This document shows, piece after piece, positions 57,486 through 64,000 of a DNA stretch of 64,000 nucleotides (positions are counted from its first letter, which is position 1; each line of letters opens with the position of its first letter). The position numbers and the translations under genes are program-made. Source of the DNA: Pseudonocardia sp. T1-2H (lineage in GTDB: Bacteria > Actinomycetota > Actinomycetes > Mycobacteriales > Pseudonocardiaceae); NCBI RefSeq assembly GCF_038039215.1, contig NZ_JBBPCL010000001.1, positions 4,774,001 through 4,838,000 on the forward strand. The letters run 5' to 3'. The notes below the pieces were generated by a model. The model did not search any database. It worked only from the letters and a program-made list of their open reading frames with translations, and was not told the origin of the DNA.

Positions 57486-59362
57486 TGGACGGCTCCGGAC
57501 GCCTTGTCCCGCAACGCGATCCGGTACTGCTCCAGCGGGACGAGGTCCCCGAACAGCTCGTTGTAGGCCTCGAACTCCTCGACGGGGTTCGTCCGCTGCA
57601 GCCGCGACTTCACCTCCGCGATCTGCTGGTCGACGAGCGCGAGCCGGACCCCGGCCAGCACGCTCGCGATGTAGCGGGACTCGTCCGTGGCGGCGTCCCC
57701 GTTGCGCCGCCGGGGCAGCTCGAGGGGCTCGACGGCCAGCTCGCTGACCAGCCCGCGCTCCTCCGGACCGCACTCCGCGGCGGCGGCCTCGATCCACGCC
57801 GAGCCCTGCATCCCCGAGCACACGCCACCGGCGGCCTGGATGCCGCGGTGCACCGCAGCGAAGGCGGGGTGGGTGAAGGCCTGTTCGGGCAGCTCGTCGT
57901 AGGACGGGCCGGCGACAGCCGGGATCTGCAGAGCCGCCTTCAGCGCCTCGCGCTGCAGATGCAGCCGCGGGTCGTCCCGGCTCGGCAGCGGCACGGGCCG
58001 GCTCCTGCCGCGCGAGCGGTCCGCGGTCCCGCCGCCCGCGCTCTCCCGGACGCGCCGCACGACCATCGCGATGTCGTCCCAGCTGGTCCATCCCGCGAGC
58101 CGGCGCGCGTACTCGTCCCGCAGGTCCTCGCGGCGGATCTGCGCGACCAGCGGGACGCAGCGCTGCAGAGCGGCGACGCGGCCCTCGGCGGTGTCGAGAT
58201 CGTGGTCCTTGAGGATCGAGCGGATCGCGAACTCGAACAGCGGCTCGCGGCGGGCGACGAGGTCGCGGACCGCGGTGTCGCCGTGGCTCTGGCGCAGCTC
58301 GCAGGGGTCCTGGCCGTCCGGCGCGATGCAGACGAAGGTCTGCGCGGCGAAGGACTGGTCCCCCTCGAACGCCTTGAGCGCCGCCGCCTGGCCCGCCGCA
58401 TCGCCGTCGAAGGTGTAGATGACCTCGCCCAGGTCGAACGAGTCGTCCCCGAGCAGCCGGCGCAGCACGCTGACGTGCTCGGACCCGAACGCCGTCCCAC
58501 AGGACGCGACGGCGGTGGGCACGCCCGCGAGGTGCATCGCCATGACGTCCGTGTACCCCTCGACGACGACCACCTGCCGTCGCTTGGCGATCTCGCGCTT
58601 GGCGAGGTCCAGCCCGAAGAGCACGTGCGTCTTGCGGTAGACGGGGGTGTCGCTGGTGTTGAGGTACTTGGCCTCGATCTGGTCGTCGTCGAACAGCCGG
58701 CGGGCGCCGAACCCGACGACGTCCCCGCCGAGGTCCTTGATCGGCCAGAGCAGGCGGCGGTGGAACCGGTCGATCGGGCCGCGGCGGCCCTCCTTCGACA
58801 GCCCGGCCTTGGTCAGCTCCTCGAACGTGAAGCCCTGCTTGAGCAGGTGCTTCGTGAGCATGTCCCAGCCGGCGGGCGCGTAGCCGCAGCCGAACTGCTC
58901 CGCCGCGGCGGTGCCGAACCCGCGGGCGGTGAGGAACTGGACGGCGGGCGCGGCCTCGGGGGTCCTGAGCTGTGCGGCGTAGAACTCGGCCGCGCGCCTG
59001 TTCGCCTCGAGCAGCCGGGACCGGGTCCCCCGGTCCCGCTGGACGGAGCTGCCGCCGCCCTCGTAGGTCAGCTTCAGGCCGATGCGGTCCGCGAGCCGCT
59101 CGACGGCCTCCGGGAAGCCGACGACCTCCATCTTCATGATGAAGTCGATGACGCTGCCGCCCTCGCCGCAGCCGAAGCAGTGGAACGTGCCGTGGGTGGG
59201 GCGGACGTTGAACGACGGGGACTTCTCGTCGTGGAAGGGGCACAGGCCCTTCAGCGACCCGGCGCCCGCCCGGCGCAGCGAGACGTACTCGCCCACGACC
59301 TCCTCGATGCGGGTGCGGTCACGGACCTCGGAGATGTCACTGTCCCGGATCCGGCCTGCCAC
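57482..59362 (-). CDS. dnaG: DNA primase, 626 aa
   Basis: Synthesises RNA primers at the replication fork. The N-terminal CHC2 zinc finger has C41, H44, C62 and C65 (CPFHDEKSP, then HCFGCGEGG). The catalytic core follows, with the TOPRIM motif VVVVEGYTDVMAMHLAG, CGTAFGSEHV and YTFDGDAAGQAAALKAFEGD. A C-terminal DnaB-binding region (about 470-626) is present. Full length, intact. ATG 59362. The 167-aa gene is coupled downstream. Confidence 0.97.
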   Translation of the reverse strand: MAGRIRDSDISEVRDRTRIEEVVGEYVSLRRAGAGSLKGLCPFHDEKSPSFNVRPTHGTFHCFGCGEGGSVIDFIMKMEVVGFPEAVERLADRIGLKLTYEGGGSSVQRDRGTRSRLLEANRRAAEFYAAQLRTPEAAPAVQFLTARGFGTAAAEQFGCGYAPAGWDMLTKHLLKQGFTFEELTKAGLSKEGRRGPIDRFHRRLLWPIKDLGGDVVGFGARRLFDDDQIEAKYLNTSDTPVYRKTHVLFGLDLAKREIAKRRQVVVVEGYTDVMAMHLAGVPTAVASCGTAFGSEHVSVLRRLLGDDSFDLGEVIYTFDGDAAGQAAALKAFEGDQSFAAQTFVCIAPDGQDPCELRQSHGDTAVRDLVARREPLFEFAIRSILKDHDLDTAEGRVAALQRCVPLVAQIRREDLRDEYARRLAGWTSWDDIAMVVRRVRESAGGGTADRSRGRSRPVPLPSRDDPRLHLQREALKAALQIPAVAGPSYDELPEQAFTHPAFAAVHRGIQAAGGVCSGMQGSAWIEAAAAECGPEERGLVSELAVEPLELPRRRNGDAATDESRYIASVLAGVRLALVDQQIAEVKSRLQRTNPVEEFEAYNELFGDLVPLEQYRIALRDKASGAVH

Positions 59363-59405
59363 GCGGCGGAGTCTAGTTCGTGCCGCCCGACGGGTGGGGC
59401 GCGCG

Positions 59406-59597
59406 TCAGCCCTGCGGCGTGAGGATCGCGGGGCGGGCGGTCCCGGCCGTGCGCTGGGTCGGGAGGTGCGGAACGGCGTCGGCCGGCAGGGCCGCCCTCC
59501 TGCGGTTCGGGAGGTCGGCGAGCAGGGGTGTGACGACGAGGACGGCGATCACCAAGATTCCGATCCAGGCTCCGACGGCGGTGAGGATCTCGTTCAT
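59406..59597 (-). CDS. Small single-pass membrane protein, 63 aa
   Basis: One membrane helix (about residues 5-26, TAVGAWIGILVIAVLVVTPLLA) and a polar Arg/Pro-rich cytoplasmic tail. Codon use is like the host's (C/G-ending) and a GAGG lies just before the ATG. No family recognised. Confidence 0.6.
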   Translation of the reverse strand: MNEILTAVGAWIGILVIAVLVVTPLLADLPNRRRAALPADAVPHLPTQRTAGTARPAILTPQG

Positions 59598-59841
59598 GTC
59601 CTCGAGGCTGCCCCGTTCTCCTGTGCGTCACCTCGGCCGGAGGTAGGAATCCCGGGCGAAGCCTCGGCCGTTCGGCCGATCCCGCCGGCTGTGGCCGCCG
59701 CGCCGGGGTCGCGCCGTGGCGGACGGGTTCGAGGAGCACCGGGCCCGTCGAGGGCACAAGATCAGGGTGTAACCCATCGCATCCCGCGCGACCGGCGTGT
59801 CACGCACCGTGATCACCGGATGTCGGCGAGGATCTCGCGTC

Positions 59842-60588
59842 GTGCGAACGGCCCGGGTCATCCCCGCTCTCCTCCTGGTCCTCCTGACGGTGTCGGGGTG
59901 CGCCACGCTGGCGGATCGGCTCCCGGTCGACTTCCCCGGCGTCTCCGTCGAGACGGCCGCCGCGGCCGCACCGTCCGGCGCGGCCGCCGACGTGCTCGCC
60001 ACGCTGCCGGTCAAGGGCCGCGCACCGAAGACCGGCTACACCCGGGACGAGTTCGGGCCGGCCTGGGCGGACGTCGACCGCAACGGCTGCGACACCCGCA
60101 ACGACGTCCTGGCCAGGGACATGACCGGCGAGACCTTCAAGCCGGGCACCCACGAGTGCATCGTCCTCACCGGCACGCTGAACGACCCGTACACCGGGAA
60201 GGCGATCTCGTTCACCCGCGGCCAGGGCACGAGCGAGAAGGTGCAGATCGACCATGTCGTCGCGTTGTCCGACGCCTGGCAGAAGGGCGCCCAGCAGCTC
60301 GACGCCGCCGCCCGGCGCAACCTCGGGAACGACCCGCTGAACCTGCTCGCCGTCGACGGCCCGACGAACAACGCCAAGCGCGACGGCGACGCCGCCACCT
60401 GGCTGCCCCCGGCCAAGGCCTACCGCTGCGACTACGTGGCACGCCAGGTCGCCGTCAAGGCCAAGTACGCGCTGTGGATCACCCAGGCCGAGCACGACGC
60501 CATCGCCGACATCCTCCGCACCTGCCCCGGCGAGCCGGTTCCGGTGGACGACACCGTGCCCGGTCCGGTTCACTCGACGGGGACGTAA
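59842..60588 (+). CDS. Secreted HNH/GmrSD-type (DUF1524) nuclease lipoprotein, 248 aa
   Basis: Starts with a lipoprotein signal (RVIPALLLVLLTVSGC). The mature part carries the DUF1524/HNH nuclease pattern: TRNDVLARDM, QIDHVVALSDAWQKGA with the catalytic His, then NDPLNLLAVDGPTNNAKRDGDAATWLPP with the HNH-type Asn/Asp. A late Cys pair could form a disulfide. GTG 59842 gives a compact signal peptide; GTG 59797 would add 15 residues. Secreted actinobacterial nucleases of this group may serve nutrient scavenging or competition. Confidence 0.9.
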   Translation: MRTARVIPALLLVLLTVSGCATLADRLPVDFPGVSVETAAAAAPSGAAADVLATLPVKGRAPKTGYTRDEFGPAWADVDRNGCDTRNDVLARDMTGETFKPGTHECIVLTGTLNDPYTGKAISFTRGQGTSEKVQIDHVVALSDAWQKGAQQLDAAARRNLGNDPLNLLAVDGPTNNAKRDGDAATWLPPAKAYRCDYVARQVAVKAKYALWITQAEHDAIADILRTCPGEPVPVDDTVPGPVHSTGT

Positions 60589-60646
60589 GTCCTCACCGGC
60601 GGTGCGCGATGTCCTCGGTGAGACGTCCGCACAGCCGGGGGAACGG

Positions 60647-61315
60647 ATGGACACGCAGGGCACCTGGGGGCAGCGTCGGCAGGGTGCGATCCCCGTGCAG
60701 CGGGGCGCGCCGGACCGGAATTCGCCGGATCAGGGGCCGGGATACCGCCCGGCGGGGCCGGGCATCCCGCAGCAGCACGTGCCGCCGCAGGGATGGGGCC
60801 CCCAAGGGCCGGGCCTGCAGGGTCAGGGCCTCCCGCCACAGGGTGCGATCCCGCACCAGGCGGGGCCCCCGACCGGGTGGCGGCCGCCCGCCGGGCCGCA
60901 GTTCGGCCCGCCTCCGCCGGTCCACGGGCGCGCCCCGCACCTCCCGCCGCCGCCGAAGCAGCGGCCGGCATGGATCCTGCCGACCGTGCTCTCGGGCGTC
61001 GTCCTGCTCGCCGGTTGCGCGCTCGCCGGCATCACCACGACGGCGCTGGGCGCGACGAGCGCGCTCACCGCCTCGGCGGGCGCGCGCGGGGACGCCGCCT
61101 ACCTGGCCGCCGTGGCGGACCGGCCCTCGTTCCAGGGCTACACCGACGCCCAGCTCGTCGACCTCGGGCACGAGGTGTGCACCTCGCTCGAGTCGGGGAC
61201 GTCCCGCAGCACCCTGGTCGGCTCGGCGGTGTCCGCGGGTGTCGGGGCCCGGGACGCGCTCGTGCTGGTCGATGCCGCGAGCGACTCGTACTGCCCGGCC
61301 TACTCGCGCCGCTGA
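60647..61315 (+). CDS. DUF732 domain protein with Pro/Gly-rich N-terminus, 222 aa
   Basis: Residues 1-100 are Pro/Gln/Gly-rich low complexity (PGYRPAGPGIPQQ, QGPGLQGQGLPPQG). One membrane helix follows (ILPTVLSGVVLLAGCALAGITTTAL), then a DUF732 domain of about 75 residues (GDAAYLAAVADRPSFQGYTDAQLVDLGHEVCTSLESGTS to SDSYCPAYSRR) with two Cys. DUF732 is common in mycobacteria and relatives, exported, function unknown. ATG 60647 has GGGGG upstream. Confidence 0.82.
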   Translation: MDTQGTWGQRRQGAIPVQRGAPDRNSPDQGPGYRPAGPGIPQQHVPPQGWGPQGPGLQGQGLPPQGAIPHQAGPPTGWRPPAGPQFGPPPPVHGRAPHLPPPPKQRPAWILPTVLSGVVLLAGCALAGITTTALGATSALTASAGARGDAAYLAAVADRPSFQGYTDAQLVDLGHEVCTSLESGTSRSTLVGSAVSAGVGARDALVLVDAASDSYCPAYSRR

Positions 61316-61470
61316 TCAGCCGGTCCGCGCGGACCGCGGCGGGCAGGACCGTCCCGCCTTCTCGAACGCGGTCTCGGTGAGCAGGCCGGCCCGGAACAGC
61401 TTCGGGTGGTGCCGGACCGCGCTCCGGGATGTGACGACGAGTGGCCGGCGTCACTCCCGCGGCAGGGAGC

Positions 61471-61890
61471 TCAGCGGTGGGCGAGCGGGCGCGGCTCGGG
61501 GTAGCCGTACCGCAGCGCGTCGACGGGCACGATCCGTGCCCCCAGCGGGAGCAGCGCGGCGACGGCCAGCTTGAACGACGCGAGACCGAGCGGGATGCCG
61601 ACGATCGTCACGATCATCGCGATCCCGGCCGCGACGTGGGCGAGCGCCAGCCACCAGCCGAAGAGCACGACCCACAGCACGTTGCCGATCATCGACGGCA
61701 TGCCGGCGTACCGGTCGTGCGCGATCGTGCGGCCGAACGGCCAGAGCGAGTAACCCGCGAGCCGGAACGAGGCGATGCCGAACGGGATGGTGACGACGAG
61801 CAGGCACGCGACGATGCCGGCCGCGAGGTAGGCCAGGGCGAGCCACCAGCCGACGAGGACGAACCACAGGACGTTACCGATCGTGCGCAC
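61471..61890 (-). CDS. YccF domain membrane protein, 139 aa
   Basis: Two copies of the YccF repeat: IGNVLWFVLVGWWLALAYLAAGIVACLLVVTIPFGIASFRLAGYSLWPFGR, then IGNVLWVVLFGWWLALAHVAAGIAMIVTIVGIPLGLASFKLAVAALLPLG. Four membrane helices. Inner membrane protein of unknown function, length typical. The 155 bp between it and the DUF732 gene contain only a short decayed-looking frame. Confidence 0.9.
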   Translation of the reverse strand: MRTIGNVLWFVLVGWWLALAYLAAGIVACLLVVTIPFGIASFRLAGYSLWPFGRTIAHDRYAGMPSMIGNVLWVVLFGWWLALAHVAAGIAMIVTIVGIPLGLASFKLAVAALLPLGARIVPVDALRYGYPEPRPLAHR

Positions 61891-62005
61891 GCCTCCACGA
61901 TGCCCGTGATCCCCGGTTCGTGCCGCTGACCTGGCGGATTCTCAGGGGACCCACAGAGTGGTGTGCCGACGCGAACGGCGCGACCCGCCGTCGGTGCGTG
62001 CGCCC

Positions 62006-63309
62006 TCAGCGGGGCAGGCGGGCGTGCCAGGCGACGGCCTGCTGGTCCGTGAGCATCGCGACCTGGTCCACGACGACGCGCAGGCGGGCGGCGTCGTCGG
62101 GGGCGGCGGCCCAGTCCTCGGCCCGGACGGGGTCCAGGCTCTGCGGGGCGCCGCGCAGCAGGGCCTCCCCCAGCTCGTGCAGGAGCTCCCGCTGCCGGGC
62201 CTGCATCGCGAGCCGCTCCGGGTCGCTCATCACGTACCGCAGCGCGACGGACTTCAGCACCGCCACCTCCGCGGCCGCCCGCGGCGGGACGACGAGGTCC
62301 CCGGAGTGCCGGATCAGCGGGGCCTCGCCCTGGACGTCCAGGGTCGCGTCGGTGGCGATCCGCACGAACCGGCCGACGAGCTCGCTGGTCAGCCGCTTGA
62401 GGGCGACGTGCCCCTCGGTCCGCGCGGTGCCGACGTCGAACCCCCGCACCGCCTCGACGGCCGGCAGCGTCGACAGGTCCGCGGCGACCTCCTCGCACGC
62501 CGCCCGGTCCGCGCCGAAGTGCCTGCTCGCGAGCTCGGCCAGCGCGCGGCGCTCGGCGGCCGAGCCCAGGGCCGCGAGGTCGATCCGGCCCGCGAGGATC
62601 CCGTCCTCGACGTCGTGCACCGAGTACGCCACATCGTCCGACCAGTCCATGACCTGCGCCTCGATACAGCGGTGGCCCTCCCGCATGCCGTCCCGGATCC
62701 AGTCGAAGACGTCCGCGTCGTCGGCGTAGGCGCCGAACTTCCGCTCGCCCCCGCGCCGCAGCCACGGGTACTTGCAGGACGCGTCGAGGGCGGCGCGGGT
62801 GAGGTTGAGCCCGCCCGCGGTCTCGCCGTGGCCGATCTTCGGCTCGAGCCGGGTCAGGATCCGCAGGGTCTGGGCGTTGCCCTCGAACCCGCCGCAGGCC
62901 GCACCGAACTCGTCGAGGGCCCGTTCGCCGTTGTGCCCGAAGGGCGGATGGCCGATGTCGTGGGCGAGCCCCGCGGTGTCCACGACGTCCGGGTCGCAGC
63001 CCAGTTCCTCGGCGATGCCGCGGCCGATCTGCGCGACCTCCAGCGAGTGCGTCAGCCGGGTGCGCGGGATGCCGCTGATCTCGGCGCCCTCCCCGGCCCG
63101 ACGACCTGGGTCTTCCCCGCTAGCCGGCGCAGCGCGGCGGAGTGCAGGACGCGGGCGCGGTCCCGGGAGAACGGGCTGCGGCGCTCGCGGCGGACGCGTT
63201 CGCCCAGGCCCGAGCCCTTCGGCGGTTCGGGGAGGAGGCGGGCGCGGGCGTGCTCGTCGTAGGAGTCCGCAGCGGGGTGCGAACCGCCCTGTTCGACGGA
63301 GAGCGTCAT
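62006..63309 (-). pseudogene. dgt: dGTP triphosphohydrolase-like HD protein, frameshifted
   Basis: Hydrolyses dNTPs to deoxynucleoside and triphosphate. The first frame (ATG 63309) has [29 protein letters not shown]. The next has [56 protein letters not shown], the HD metal motif, plus MDWSDDVAYSVHDVEDG with the third ligand. One base is missing from the CCCC run at 63091-63094; repair gives GEGAEISG and a protein of about 434 aa. The start overlaps the YdcF stop (ATGA). The core is otherwise perfect, so sequencing error is likely. Confidence 0.9.
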
Positions 63310-63977
63310 CCGAGCCCGGTGTTCTCGGTCTCCGCGGACGCGTGGGTGAGCCGGTAGTAGAGCAGCGCCCCGGTCTCCCGGAAGATGTAGCGCGCCTGCG
63401 TCTCCCGGGTCTGCACGACCGGCCCGCTGCGGGTCGGGGACGTCCAGGCGTCCAGTCCCGCGTCCCGCGCCATGGTGCGGGCGCGCAGCGAGTGCCACGG
63501 GTCGCTGACGACGAGCGCGCTGCTCCACCCCTCCTGCCCGGCCCGGGCGGCGACGGACTTGAGGCTGCCGAGGGTGTCCGTGCCCTCGTCGACCATGTCG
63601 ATCGCCGTGGCGGGGACGCCCCGCGCGGTCAGGTAGCGACGGCCCGCCTCGGCCTCGGTGTAGAGGTCCCCGACCTGCTTGCCCCCGACCGTGACGATCC
63701 GCGGGGCGAGGCCGTCCCGGTAGAGCGCGAGCGCGTGCTTGAGCCGGGCGGCGAGGACCGGGCTGGGCTCGCCGGCGTACTGCGCGGCCCCGAGCACGAC
63801 CACCGCGTCGACGGGCCGGTCCCCGTCCACCCGGGCGACCTGCCAGACGCGGAACGCGGTGCCGCCCACGATGATCACGGCCATCAGCACCGTGCCGAGC
63901 AGCAGCCGCCGGATCCAGCGGGGCGCGGCGCGGCCGGGGACGGCGCGCGCCGCCGCGGGCTCGGGGCCCATCGGCAC
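63306..63977 (-). CDS. YdcF/SanA family (DUF218) membrane protein, 223 aa, start uncertain
   Basis: One N-terminal membrane helix ([21 protein letters not shown]) and a DUF218 domain: [52 protein letters not shown]-like [44 protein letters not shown]. The family is linked to cell-envelope processes. I use GTG 63977 (ATG 63971 is also possible); the frame stays open to the window edge, so the true start could lie outside. Its stop overlaps the dgt start by 4 bp. Confidence 0.85.
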   Translation of the reverse strand: MPMGPEPAAARAVPGRAAPRWIRRLLLGTVLMAVIIVGGTAFRVWQVARVDGDRPVDAVVVLGAAQYAGEPSPVLAARLKHALALYRDGLAPRIVTVGGKQVGDLYTEAEAGRRYLTARGVPATAIDMVDEGTDTLGSLKSVAARAGQEGWSSALVVSDPWHSLRARTMARDAGLDAWTSPTRSGPVVQTRETQARYIFRETGALLYYRLTHASAETENTGLG

Positions 63978-64000
63978 GGTCTCGGCCTCGGACCAGGGCA

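Noticed and set aside
61319..61438. Minus-strand frame with RHHPKLFRAGLLTETAFEKAG
   Set aside because: It looks protein-like but has an in-frame stop upstream and no start codon; at most a decayed fragment.

Overview
The window is high-GC actinobacterial DNA that I read as a chromosome of the Pseudonocardiaceae, most likely Pseudonocardia or a close relative. Supporting signs are a PPE-type ESX substrate, a DUF3558 lipoprotein, an MmpS-like protein, a mycothiol-dependent isomerase family enzyme, the IcmF fused mutase, DUF3140 and DUF732 proteins, many GTG starts and several leaderless promoters. No species assignment can be made without a search.

Region 1 (1-5880) is the right part of an integrated element. 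Every gene reads leftward. A tyrosine integrase sits beside a tRNA-Met that is cut in its anticodon loop, and the left end lies outside the window. Going left from the integrase come an HTH/CxxC protein, two tiny proteins, a protein with two winged helices that looks like a replication initiator, a two-family iteron array (3155-3369) that looks like its origin, a Cys-rich protein, an XRE repressor-like protein, and small proteins of unknown function. The DNA is unlike the host: CTAA/TTAG words and Leu CTA codons are common.

Region 2 (6.1-16 kb) is ordinary chromosome: an SRPBCC protein, an ESX/PPE-DUF3558 cluster, a DoxX-like protein with a long Ala/Lys tail, a ROK sugar kinase, a PhoD-like phosphatase, a GNAT, a TetR gene with a three-palindrome operator, and a mycothiol-dependent enzyme. 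icmF (16.1-19.3 kb) follows.

Region 3 (19.4-23.7 kb) is the most unusual locus. On one strand it has a cytoplasmic collagen-like protein, a highly acidic tandem-repeat protein, a ParA-type ATPase and a PadR-like regulator with a long disordered N-terminus. The last two overlap by 4 bp. I know of no described system with this composition.

Region 4 (24-48 kb) is catabolic: an MFS/LysR pair, an orphan metal-receptor fold protein, 3-hydroxyisobutyryl-CoA hydrolase, a TRIC channel, and a choline/glycine-betaine degradation cluster. That cluster holds a GMC dehydrogenase, an APC permease, an aldehyde dehydrogenase, an IclR regulator, a GbcA-like Rieske oxygenase, a dimethylglycine/sarcosine-dehydrogenase-like enzyme and a Rieske ferredoxin. 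Then come lipases, a methyltransferase, a second GMC gene and an AraC/extradiol-type dioxygenase pair.

Region 5 (48-64 kb) holds an ArsR-SRPBCC pair, a formamide/amide operon (fmdA, fmdB, amiS) with an AmiC-like sensor and a MarR regulator, tRNA-Asn, a tam-like methyltransferase, dnaG, a secreted HNH nuclease, a YccF protein, a dGTPase-like gene and a YdcF protein.

Eight genes carry an apparent single-base frameshift. At least five are explained by one missing base in a G/C run, so sequencing or assembly error is a serious alternative to real gene decay. I describe those genes across the shift.
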